From NCBI RefSeq assembly GCF_014898815.1, contig NW_026515445.1, positions 1,426,001 through 1,490,000 of the forward strand: a stretch of DNA of 64,000 nt, given 5' to 3'. The notes below the pieces were generated by a model. It saw only the letters and a program-made list of their open reading frames with translations. It had not been told where the DNA came from and made no database searches. Both the position numbers and the translations under genes were made by a program. Source of the DNA: Panonychus citri. Its lineage: Eukaryota; Arthropoda; Arachnida; Trombidiformes; Tetranychidae. Each line of letters begins with the position of its first letter. The first letter of the stretch is position 1. Of this stretch, positions 12,101-23,532 are shown piece by piece.

Positions 12101-15100
12101 CAGGTAACATTAACAGCTACATCAATTACTGGGTGGAAGAAAGTTTTATTATATTCATGGTGATTTCTTCCACTATAAAGAATCATCATAAAAAAAACAG
12201 AAAGACAAAAAACCTAAATTATACAAATGAGTGTTTTTGATAATAATCTCGAAGAAAAAAATGAATTGAAGCTCATGGTGGGATTCATGAGGCATCATGA
12301 TAATGATCATACTGATTGTTACAAATTTTGTTTATCATTGCAATTATGTTGATGATTAATGGTGAACTTTATGATTGTTACATCAACTATTATTTCTGGT
12401 GAGAATGCAGCGAAAAAAAAATGCCACAGAAAAGGAACCATTAATATTATTATTGTGCTCATGATTCAACGTGATAAGATAACTGATGCTATTCAATTGA
12501 AGTTAAGAATACAAGGATGAGAAGGTTATTTCAACGGTCATCATGTAGGCGAAAAAGTTTATGATAAATAGACAAAGAGCTAAAATCCAATGTTTTTATT
12601 ACCTGAAACCTTATCTGGTTTTATCTTTATTTTTGTTTGCTGATTCTTGCGGTTTTCCATTCATGATAATATGATTTCTATAAAGATTAACCTTGAACAG
12701 GTGAATGGTGTTCTTCATGGTTCTTGTTGATAATGATAAATCTCCAACTGAATGTATACGATCAATCATGATCTTCATTGACATTTATCATTCGATTAGC
12801 CAGGATACTATTCATTATATTACAATATGTTCTAACACTGGAATAGTTTCCTCATGTTTCTATGAATTTATCTTTTATTGTGTCCATGAAATTGAAACAA
12901 GCTGATTAATATAAATTTAAATTGATTACCACCAATTGGGCTTTGTTTCATGATTGATAACATACGAGCGCGAATATCATGATAATTTACCTTTTTTCTT
13001 GCTGAACAATTTCAGTCAAATAAAAAGCAAGAAAACTTATTCTTGTTTCCTACGTAATAATAAATATCGTTACATGAAATTAGTTTCACGTTGTATTATC
13101 AATATTCTCATTGTTAAAACTATCCTTTTTCTTTTTCTTGTCTCATCATACAAATGAGAATATCTTTATGGTGTGATTCATGCTGATACCATCGATATGT
13201 TATCATGATTATCATGATTAGGTACAGAATGAAACATATAAGAGTTGATGATATTTGGTTAGTTTCAAGTTTATTTGTATCAATATCGTATTTTGTTTCA
13301 CTTTTCTGACTGAAATTCATATGAGTTTCATTCTGGTTCTCATGGCAAACGCTTCTAATTCAGAATAATCTTTAGGGCTAATGCATGAGCTAAATGACTA
13401 GAAAACAAGGAAGGTCAGTTTAATGCTAGAATTGTAATTAGCTTAACGATCTGAATGTGATCATTAACCACAACTTCATGATACTCAGAATACTTTTCAA
13501 TTAACTTCTGTAACTTAAATCTCCGGTCAGTTATTACTTTTTTTTTGACAGAAAATTCTGGTGAAAAAAATTACCAGGTTATCTTAATGGTTATTTCCTG
13601 ATTCTTATTGCTCATGGTTCTTCTTCTAGTAAATACAAAAGGTTCATTTTCGATAAATTGTCATCCAAAGTACAATTAATATCTTATCATGATTTAAAAT
13701 CTTTGATTACGGATCAGAATGAATTGTTTATTGATTCAAAATCAGCTTGAGTTAAACTAAAACTTTCTCTGTGTATTCTGTTAATCTGATTAAAAGATAA
13801 TTGAAACTTTTTAAGTTCATCTTTGGAAATCTAATCATTATTTAAGATTAAAACTTAAACAGAAACCATCAGACATGATTATCGTTGAGTTCAGTTCCAA
13901 GAAGCAGCTTCATCATGTCAACTTTTATTGTCATCAAAGTATTATCTTTGTCTTTCTTTTATTTGCTCAGAGAAGATACTTTTTCCTTTAATCATGTCAA
14001 CATGATAATTCAGTAGAAACTTTTTATTTGCAATCATCGGAAGATCTTGATTCTAATACAACATCCAGATTATCGTGAGGTTCATTATAAATCGGATTTT
14101 CACTTATTTTTTTCATATCTTTAGCTGTGTTTACATGTCATAGACTCTGAAAGATTCAACTGAAAGTGTCACTTATTATTTTGCCCACAGGAAGTAAGTT
14201 CATTAAGGGCTTACAACTTGTAGTGCAAAAAATTCTGTGAATGAATTCCTCAATTCAGTTTATACAGCAACATGTACGAATGTACCTCTCAAATGTTTAC
14301 CTTCATTTGTAAATCACTAAAGGAATAGTCATAATGTTGTCTATTTATGAACATTTTTAGACGAAAATCGCGATTTTCAGCTCTTTTCAAGCCTAATTAT
14401 GAACAAAATTCTGACTGACAATACCATGGAAAGCAAAAGACTAAATCCTTTGTCAGTCTTTTCTTTTCATTTATTAAGAAATCCGAATCAAATGAGATCA
14501 ATTGTAATATTACATCGATACTATTGAAAACCAATCTATCATGATAATAACCCTGAATTGGTTAAGATAGCATGAAATTGATAGTACTGATGGTAACATA
14601 TTACCTGGATACTCAGATTGAAAGTATAGAAATATTATGAAAATCAATCATCTTTTTTATCGTTATATTATAAGTCAGAGCTCCATCTTATTAGCTTAAC
14701 AGCTAATCCTTCCTGGAAATTATTATTAATAAACTCATGACTACCTGAAATTACCTGATTATTTCTCAATTCATTGTATTAATATTTCTTGGACAAATTA
14801 TATGAAGAACAACAATTTTGCTGACCTACTAGCAATAAACTGTCAATACCTTGAAGCACCAAAACTATCAAAATAAACAAACGTCTACACTGCACATCGA
14901 TATAACTTGTACAATCCTAAGCTTTGGCACTCGGTTAATGATTGAATATGAATAATTCATCATCATGATAATCAATATGTTATTACAATAGTAAATTAAC
15001 TCGGCTTTTGTGACTCGCCATTATATAAACTGTTATTCGTGTTATTAATATTTCATACAGAATCGATAACCAGAATTTACTAAGAGTGAAAAAATGAAGT

Positions 15101-18100
15101 TTACTTAGTGATCATTATAATCATGATAGTTTATGATCATATTGAGATACAATTAATATAAATATAACTTAAGTTTACTGAAGCTCCAACGAAATGTCCA
15201 TAGCGTCATTTTCACATAAATCTTTTGATATTTTATAAGTTGATTAGTTTTTATAATCAAGATCATTCCCTCTGTGATAAGTCATCAGCATCTGATTATT
15301 CATGAATGAATAAGCCCTTCTTAAAATGTCAAACATCATGGTCTCAACTCAGGTAACCATTGAAGTGGTAAAAAATAAATCACTTGAAAGCTAACATGAT
15401 TAGGTTGAAATTAGGCTGAATAGTCTAAGTAAATACATGAATATTATCAAAGACATTCAATGTCAATAAAATAAGTTGACAACTTGAATGGATATTAAGT
15501 GATACAAATTTTCATTGGAATAGAGCAAGAATCAGAGTTGAGAAAATTTTATTCTTTACAAAAAAGCTATTCAAAGCCAAATATGATCATGAAACTGGAC
15601 TCATGATACTCTGAATACATTTGAAATGAGAATAAGGAAAAAATCAAAATTCTGAAATTGAAACATGTTCGAGTATCAATACTGTTATCGAGAAATTTGT
15701 TAGATTGAAATTCATTGATTTACAATAAACCTTTAGAATTGAATAAATTATCCAGATAAAAATAGTACATCCGAAGTAACAATAATTCATGGGAAAAGAA
15801 GAATCAAATCAATTTCTTTGTTAATTTCGAGGCTTCGTATTGAAATTGAGATCTGAAGAACTCAGAATAAGCTCAAATTTGAAGGCGAAGGATGAAATTT
15901 ATTCAGAGTCATGCTGATGCTGATGATTAAATTGCGATAAACAATTCAAATTAAAATCTTAGCTGCTGAGTCTAATAAAGTAACTTCTTATATCTGAATA
16001 GATTTCGTTTAAATTGTTTAGTTATACCAAATGATGCATTTTTCTTAAGCATTCAATTTCCCTTTACTTTCATTGTTGGTGTTAATCAGAGTACATTCAT
16101 TGTTATTTAAACTGTTCTAGAATTTAATTGCATGTAATTAGCCCTTGATATTTGGAGCTAAGCTAATCAGTATGCAATGGAAATGTCACAATCGGACCCA
16201 ATTCATACTCAACCAATAAGAAAAAGAGTTAATCATCTCAAGCAATTTACTCTCTTCGCGCTTTTGCTTTGTTTCCCCAGAAAACTTTTCTTCATCTTTT
16301 AAATGGATTAGCCTCTTTTTAGCTTAGCCCCACATAAACGCTCACGCGAGTTGAAAATGTTATGATAATATTAATAACATGATGATTATGGATGAATTTC
16401 GGATTTTGAATTGTCTCATCATAACTTGTCAAACAAATGCTGTAACGGAATGATTTCAAAATGATAATATTTCGAATATAATGTAACTTGTCATCAATCC
16501 GAATACCCTAAGTTCTGAATAGATGACAAGGAGACAGTAACATCACCTTGAGGATCAATATCAGAAGTCTTTTTCAATGGAACGTTATCAATTGATAAAT
16601 ATTAATACACGTATATATTAAGATTAAAAATCGGTATGAGAACTTTTTTTACTCATGAATATTTATTTTTACTGGTCGTAAACTAGAATGATAATGATTT
16701 CTCATGGATTTTATCATAATTTCATCAACCATTTCTTATCCAGAGTTATCTCAATGGTAATATAGTGATTTACATTAGAGAGAAAGAAAAAAATCTTTCA
16801 ATTCTTTGATTCTTAATATCCTCAGTTGAGTGAATCATTATCATCATCTCCAATAATCATGATACAATGAGCAGTCTAATCAAATGCACCAGAAACTGAT
16901 TACACTCATTAAAAAAATATCATAAAGAATAATGAATTGTTATCAATTTAATGCTGAATGTAAATATGCTCAGTTCATCGCTGAATAATAACATCGATCA
17001 GATAAAGTTCAAAGCAGATTATTTTTTATACTTTGTTATTGTTTTTCTATTCGATATTCACTGTTATTTTTTTCGTACTCATGGGACCCGAAGGATTTTG
17101 TTCATGGTAATTACATAACTACAGGGCTATTCAGTATTCATTTTTTTCGATGTTTTTAGCGATTTTCTCAGCCAAGTCCTAAAGACTATATAAAGAAAAT
17201 CTCATTTGAAAAAAAATTTCCCGCTCGCACCAGATGAGACACAGTCACAGAGACAATCTCTGTGTCTCACTGTGGTGAGACATATGATTAATCGATGATC
17301 ATGATCTCTCAAAATTACAAATCGGAAAAAACATCGGTAAAATAGCCGAATAGCCCTGTACATTTTTATTAGTATTGCACACGAGTTTTTCAGTGCCTCA
17401 TGGATTACAATAAGATTTTCCATGAATATTATGAGAGAGCCTGAGGTTATTTAACACTGAAAAACTCAAAAATATCTTCCACCTTCAGGATAATTTAGTA
17501 ATGATATTTTTACATTCTGTCAATTCCCATGAAATACCACATTTGAATGTGCTATAATCAATTGCGTCTAACTGATCAATACAAATGTAATCTGAAACTT
17601 TGCTTATTAATGGCTGAATATTTTTCATCATGATTTTGGTGAAACATAACTTGAATTTCATGGCCATGTGACCTTGTTACATGAAACTCTGAGGTTCCAG
17701 CCATGAATGATGAAATTTTCTCAAATCAATCGTCAATCAAATACATATTTTCTAATATTTTCTCTCTTTTATCATTCAGATTTATGGACTTCTCTGTGTA
17801 ATATCACTTTTCTTTGAAATTCGTAAAAAGAGAAATTCTCAATCTCATGATGAGACCAGATTATATAAGGTAAATCGTCATTCTATCCAATTTCTGTCAT
17901 TTTAGTCATGTTACATGTTAAATGTTTTCCTGTTTACCGATTGTCACAATTGACCCAAACGCTTGTTCAATACAGTTCGAGACTGTCTCCGGGGGCAATT
18001 AATATAAGTTATATAATTTATGATCAAAATTAACTATTGATTATGGTTAGATTGACATAGAAAAGGTTCATATTTAGCTCATCCTTGGGATTGTGAACAC

Positions 18101-18416
18101 TCTGCATGAGGTATTGGTTGCTGTTCATTTTGTTTGAATTGGTTCATTAATAATTAAATATTACTTTTTTGATTTATGATGCTAATTAGATGATTAATTG
18201 TTACTGATAAGCTATTATCTTAATAAAACTCGATGGTTGATCCTTCTGGTTTTCCTCATAGTTATTGTTCATCTAAATGATTAAATAGTTGATATAATAT
18301 CGCCTTATATTAGTTTACCTGGGACATCTCTATTCTTACTCCTTTTTCATCAGATGTCGAGCCAACCGGAAGAGGATGGAGCTCAATTCAGCTTATCTCG
18401 AACCTCAAACGCCTGA
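9171..18416 (+). CDS. Small multi-pass membrane protein, 5' end not located
   Basis: Five short exons with matching phases: 9171-9256, 9332-9424, 10853-10912, 17780-17869 and 18354-18416, ending in TGA. All have good acceptors and GTAAG/GTAAA donors. Together they give about 129 residues. Three hydrophobic stretches are visible: VFVIGLCLMIMSALTIITSI, LLPWIATIFILTILEGIITV, and PFMICMVTVDLIICSAN continuing into IYGLLCVISLFF. A basic, polar tail follows (EIRKKRNSQSHDETRLYK, then MSSQPEEDGAQFSLSRTSNA). The first exon here needs one base from an upstream exon, so a start and probably a first membrane segment are missing. The layout resembles the four-TM arthropod DUF4728/MTP-like proteins, but that is a guess from shape. 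The fourth intron is 6.9 kb, unusual for this window, and carries a MITE. Confidence 0.68.
17122..17358. mobile_element. 237-bp MITE with TA target duplication (Tc1/mariner-type)
   Basis: The ends are inverted: CAGGGCTATTCAG at the left and the complement of CAGGGCTATTCGG at the right. Similarity extends about 50 bp inward (CGATGTTTTTAGCGATTT against CGATGTTTTTTCCGATTT). The element is flanked on both sides by TA (17120-17121 and 17359-17360). The centre holds a second inverted repeat, CACAGAGA / TCTCTGTG, near 17240-17260. There is no transposase, so it is non-autonomous. It sits in the fourth visible intron of the membrane-protein gene. Confidence 0.83.
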
Positions 18417-20164
18417 GCCTTTAAACGGGCCCCAAGCTGCGCGAATCATTCACCAATATTTTTTCCTTTATTTGTCCTGTAATTTTCTTTCTTTGACTTT
18501 TTTCTTTTTCTTTTTCTCTTCATCTTCTATCTGTTCACCCCACATTCCGTTTCCATGGTAACGTTCTCCAGAAACAGAAGACTATTTTCACTTTTAATAT
18601 CTGATATTTGAACTTTTCTACTCCTATTACTTATTATTATATATTAATATTACCAGAGACCTAATCAGATGGAGATACCGTGCAAGGATAACGAGGAAAT
18701 AAGCAAAGAGTATCTTCTCACCTCATCTCCTCAGCGACTTCCGGTTTGCTCACAGACTGAAGAAGATAACAAGTCAAGTACATCGTTTCTTAGTATGAAA
18801 TGAATCACCTTAGATGACCACAGAATTTGGAGTTACACATATAAATATTCATTCGTATTCATAACTCAATGAATAACAATTCCAATCTGATAAATGTTAA
18901 AATCTTATCTCTTCATCATCAGAATCCCGATGATAAAATGACCCATGTTAATAACAATCTTGATGTTCGTTGTACTTATCCAGTTGTACCAAATGTCGTT
19001 ACAATCTGGACCATTTACTGGATTAATTTAAATCCATGTTAATCAATGAACAGATGAAGGATCTACAATAAGCTTATATAAGTCAAATACAAAATCATCT
19101 GAATATTAATAATGTTATGATAAAAAAAAACACATTTTGATCCTTAATCCATTAAAAAACTAAATTCAAACCTAATCAAAAATATTAATCACCCAAAATT
19201 GGATCAGAATATTTAAACCCAAATTAACTAATTTAATTAACGATCAAATATAAAATATGTAACATTCAATTTTTGATAAATTGTACATTTGTCGATATAT
19301 TATAACTAAATCTACACTTAATTGTTACAATAAATCGTAAAGAATTAAATCTTGGATTGTCATTTTCTTCTCAATCAATTTTTGTGACAAAAATTTGGGT
19401 TAATTGTTATGTTATTTATTAGAAATTCTTATCGAAAATTTAATCATAATTAACATTTCATTGCTTATGTTCATTGATTTAGAATCAGTCGTTGTAATTA
19501 ATGTTTGCATTTTCTCCTTTGCATTGCAAAAATTATTGCATTGAGTTAATTTCTTGATGTGATGAATCTGAATTAAAGTTGATATCCATCTGAAGATACA
19601 AGAGTAACAACAATGAAAGTGGATTAGAAATTTACATGATAATTTAATAGATTTTAAACTACGATTGAATTTGAACTGAGCTAATCCTAATTGTTACTGT
19701 CATTGCAATAAGTGATAGAATCGTTTTGAAGCTTTTGATTTAATCAATTAAGCTCTCAAATTATTTAGAGACCAATTCCAATCGGTTTAATGAATTATCT
19801 TCATTAAACTCTACTAATTGATCTAATTAAAAGTAACTCTCTCATGATTTAAAGTCACATTGATTGAATTTGTTTACCATGTGATGATAACTTTACATGG
19901 TTTCAGTTAATGATGAGTGTTATGATTAAAAGTCTTATTGAAATAAATTTGTTTACAATCAACGTGAATCTGATAAAATAAATTGTTGTTTTGAGTTATA
20001 TTAATTACATGATATAAACATGATGTTGGTCATTCAAGGAAATGAAAAAGAGTCAACAAAACTGACCATTGATTTTGATAATCAACTTGATAGTTGAATA
20101 ATACAAGTGATTTAGTTGAAAGATGATTATCACGTTGAAATGATGATGATGGCGAATCACGTGA
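18417..20164. other. Intergenic region and putative period promoter
   Basis: Holds the 3' UTR of the membrane-protein gene (GC-richer up to about 18560), then AT-rich sequence up to period. I see no gene. E-box-like motifs cluster in the last 400 bp. Confidence 0.5.
19961..20163. promoter_or_regulatory. E-box cluster upstream of period
   Basis: A perfect CACGTG lies at 20158-20163, a CACGTT variant at 20131-20136 and an AACGTG (same variant, opposite strand) at 19961-19966. CLOCK:CYCLE/BMAL binds CACGTG and CACGTT-like sites in clock promoters. The canonical site is about 215 bp before the assigned start codon. By base composition I expect only a handful of CACGTG sites per 64 kb; two others occur near 58080 and 60292. 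Activity is inferred. Confidence 0.45.
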
Positions 20165-20257
20165 ATGTACATCGGGGAAGATTTGTCCGAGTTCGAAGAG
20201 TCTCCTCCTTCAAATTCGAATCGAATGGTCAATTGCGTCGAATCAAAAGTTCTAAAT
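20165..20257 (+). other. Possible alternative 5' coding exon of period
   Basis: An ATG at 20165 opens 31 codons beginning MYIGEDLSEFEESPPSNSNR. It ends in phase 0 at a GTAATT donor (20258). Joining to the AG before 20377 would continue straight into MKGLFLENKDN. The composition is coding-like, but the acceptor has a weak pyrimidine tract, so this is a suggestion only. Confidence 0.35.
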
Positions 20258-20376
20258 GTAATTTGAATGTTGAACTTTTTAGTCTAGTAGTAAATGATTC
20301 TAAGACATATTGGTAGATTTTATTTATCTTGTTAACTTATAGAATTGTGATCAGTGATTAATCTAATTGCTTAAAG

Positions 20377-23300
20377 ATGAAAGGACTTTTCTTGGAAAAT
20401 AAGGATAATCCAATACACGATTTTGCTGCTCCAATTTGGAAAGGGATCGAAGCAGGTAGGTCGAAGCATTTAAATTAGATTTTAATCTGAATTGATTGAT
20501 AAATCAATTAAATTGACCATTTGAATTGATCGAAAAATCATGAAAAGCATTAGGATCCGATGGATTAACCAGAAAACCGGAAGATGATTCATATCTCTAC
20601 GATGAAGAACCAAAATCACCAGATAATTTTGATTTCTCAGCGGATTCGTTTCCAAGGAATGATGTAAGTAACCAAATCGTCTCGATCCCTTCTAGCAATT
20701 TAGTTAATCATCTTAATCATAGGATGGATTTTGTTTCACTGTTTCTCTTCACGATGCAATAACCTTACATGTCACAAGTCGGATTACGATGATCCTTGGG
20801 TATCCCAAAGATATGCTCAAAGGACAATGTATTCTCAATTATTTGTATCCTCGAGATCGACTCACCTTTGCAAGTCATTTGTCTCAAGGATTACAATCCA
20901 GATTTGCTGCAAAAGAAACTAAAAGTGAAGAGAAAATTGTTTTTTATGTTCGAATTCGAGAATATAAAACCCTTTCCGGTGGATTCGGTGTCGTTGAACG
21001 CAAGGGTAACTATCGGCCCTTCCAGTTGACTTGTATTGTTAAGGATATAATTCTGGGAAAACAGGATAACCCAAAACCCGCTAATGAAGAGATTAGTACA
21101 ATTTGTCTTGTTGCATCCGCATCACCGATACTTCCTGCTCATAAAGGTTTGTTTCAATTCCACTAATGGTCAACCATTAACACTTTTCCATTTTATCCAT
21201 AGTTCCGAACGAGAAAAATCCAGCAATGACTCCTTTCTCTTCCCGACACACATCTTCGTGTCACTACTCGCACATTGACACTTGTAGTATTCCCTATTTG
21301 GGTTATTTACCGCAAGACATTGTTGGATATTCAGTCTTCGATTTCTATCATCAGGATGATCTACATTTAATTCGAGATATTTATGAACTGGGTGAGTTTT
21401 TACTGAAAAGATTGAAAACTTATAACCGCTAATTAAATTCCAATTTATTATCCAGTTATTCGTGAAGAAGGTTCATCATTTCGCTCGAAGCCTTATCGGT
21501 TTCGTGTATTCAATGGTGACTATATCACTTTGGAGACTGATTGGTCTTCGTTCATCAATCCATGGTCAAGACGAATGGAATTTGTAATTGGTCATCATCG
21601 TATCGTAAACGGTCCAACCAATCCAAATGTTTTTTCTGAATCTGAACAAAAGTTTCCCCTGGAAAATCCAGCGGAGAAACATCACCTTCAGGAAGAAGTT
21701 CGTAATATGCTTTCGAAACCAATAAAACACTTTTATGGTAAAATGAAGGCTAATAAACGTAAACGTAATTTAGCTGCTTTTGTCTCCAACATAATCGATG
21801 GTATCGAAGTCGCACCGGCCTCAGGTCAAGAATGTTCATGTTCTGATCCAGAATCAGTCGTTATGGGAGCGATTTCACCTCATCAAGATGATTCTGATCT
21901 ATCGTCTGAAACTCCAGCATCATTTCAACAAATGAGACTACAAGATAATATCGAAAGGTTTTTTGCCTCTCAGCCAAAAACTAATTGTGCTCCATCTTCA
22001 TCGTCAGGCCATTCAGCGACAACTTCGCAGAACAATTCTCCTTATGGGTCAGGGTCAAATGATGATTCAGTTAATCTCCAGCAAACGTGCAATTCAATGG
22101 ATTCAGGGATAAATGGTACATCATCAAACTCTTTCGACACAACAAATAATGGTGCAAACTCCAAGACAACGCCTGAAGATAAGGGAAATAATCGCGTTTC
22201 AGTGACAACTAGTAAAAGTGGTCAACCAGCATCCAAACAAAAGAAACCAGAGCACGGGAAGAGTTTCCAAGGTTCAGGGGGACCAGTTAATGCGAATTGT
22301 GTCTCTCTAACGGAAGAGGTTTTATCGCATCATAACAAGATTACATCCAAACGAATGATCAAATCAACTGGTTCAGGTTGTACGAAAAATCAAAAGAAAA
22401 TGGAAGCCTCGAAGTTCAAAAGAACAGCATATAACTCGAGTGAATCAATTGTCCACACAAAACCAAAGCAACCGTGTTTTCATACGGAATCGAGGCGTAA
22501 ATTCAATGTAAATAATCCAACTGGACATCACAAAACCATTCCAACCTCTTTTTCGGGTGTCAATTTATCCTCACATGAAGCGGTCACTTCTACTTGGCCT
22601 CTAGGGATCCCCGTTTTGGTCAATCAAGCATTTACACCTACAGAGGTTCATGGGTCCTTCTCGTATACTAAACAGCTTGGTAATCGTCCGCAGATATTGA
22701 TGGCACCCATAATGTATTTGACCACATCACCAATGACCATTTATTCAGGTTCAACGGGCGAGTCTTCTGGTGTTGGAGGTTCAGGAGGTTCAAGTGCACT
22801 TGGTGGATCGGCTTCTGTTCTTGGTCCAAGTCGTTTTGGTACCAATGGTGGAGTCGGTGGTTGTTGTGGAGGTGGTAAATTTTGTCATCATATTATTGCT
22901 AAACGAAATGTTAAACTACAAACTGACCTTGATAATCGTTTCAATGCCTCTGGTCAGCCTTCACCCTGCAAGTTGAATATGAAAGAAACGTCGAAGAGCT
23001 ATAAGCAGTTCGACTCAGTAGAAACCTCACAATCCGCTCAAACCTCAATTGGAACTTTTTCTTTATCTGAAGAGACATCTGACCCTTCTGATTGTTCAAG
23101 ATCTAATAAAATCAACCATAAGAATCAATTCTGTTCAAAGAAAACTTCCGTTAATGGTAAGGAATCAATAGATTCCTCTTGTGACTCCAATTTCAAATAC
23201 ACTATTCCATTGTCGGGCCTTGAATTTACCCTGAGAAAAGATTACGCTCTTCTCGAGAATATGGAGCAGCCACTAATCGTCAAGAAACAATTAAATGCGC

Positions 23301-23491
23301 TTGGACAAGAATTAACGAGCATCAATGTAGATGATAATAGTCCTGATTTCGCCAATTCTGAAGACGAATCCAAGAAAATTTTATTTAGCAATAATCTTGA
23401 TGATTCTGCTCAATACCAGCAATTGATTGGTTACAATATTCTGGAGGATGATGTTAATGAAGTAAGCAGCAGTTTAATTAAAGCATTTTAA
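20377..23491 (+). CDS. per: PERIOD circadian clock protein (tandem PAS domains)
   Basis: Core negative arm of the circadian loop: PER partners with TIMELESS and/or CRY and represses CLOCK:CYCLE. Exons 20377-20455, 20554-20663, 20723-21146, 21203-21391 and 21456-23491 join in consistent phases to give 945 aa. PAS-A starts near residue 64 (FCFTVSLHDAITLHVTSRIT, LGYPKDMLKGQ, DRLTFASHLSQGL, GGFGVVERKG). PAS-B starts near 222 (HIDTCSIPYLGYLPQDIVG, DFYHQDDL, RSKPYRFRVFNGDYITLETD, WSSFINPWSRRMEFVIGHHR). A helical segment follows (KRKRNLAAFVSNIIDGIE). The rest is long, Ser/Thr/Asn-rich and probably disordered, with a Gly-rich stretch at about residues 698-740 that recalls, but does not copy, the fly Thr-Gly region. 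A longer N-terminus is possible, since the assigned start leaves only 63 residues before PAS-A. The last codons can be removed by an optional 65-nt intron. Confidence 0.93.
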
Positions 23492-23526
23492 TCAACTATT
23501 GTTCATTTTGTTTCTTTTGCTTTCAG
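23462..23526 (+). other. Optional 65-nt terminal intron of period spanning the stop codon
   Basis: Within ...DDVNE the sequence GTAAGC forms a strong donor at 23462; a pyrimidine-rich tract ending TTTGCTTTCAG supplies an acceptor at 23526. Retained, the protein ends VSSSLIKAF. Spliced, it reads ...DDVNE-M and stops at the TGA at 23530-23532. Both products are open. Confidence 0.6.
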
Positions 23527-23532
23527 ATGTGA

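Noticed and set aside
12705..13320. Three 66-67 aa ORFs around 12.7-13.3 kb
   Set aside because: Low-quality composition, no splice support or family resemblance; they lie in a long intron.
18376..18561. 61-aa + ORF (MELNSAYLEP...)
   Set aside because: It overlaps the last membrane-protein exon in another frame and turns into a Phe/Ser-rich pyrimidine tract.
20116..20316. 66-aa + ORF just upstream of period
   Set aside because: The frame is not compatible with period; the alternative frame at 20165 is the more plausible exon.
22770..22976. Val-rich 68-aa ORF inside period
   Set aside because: It is the out-of-frame reading of the Gly-rich coding stretch.
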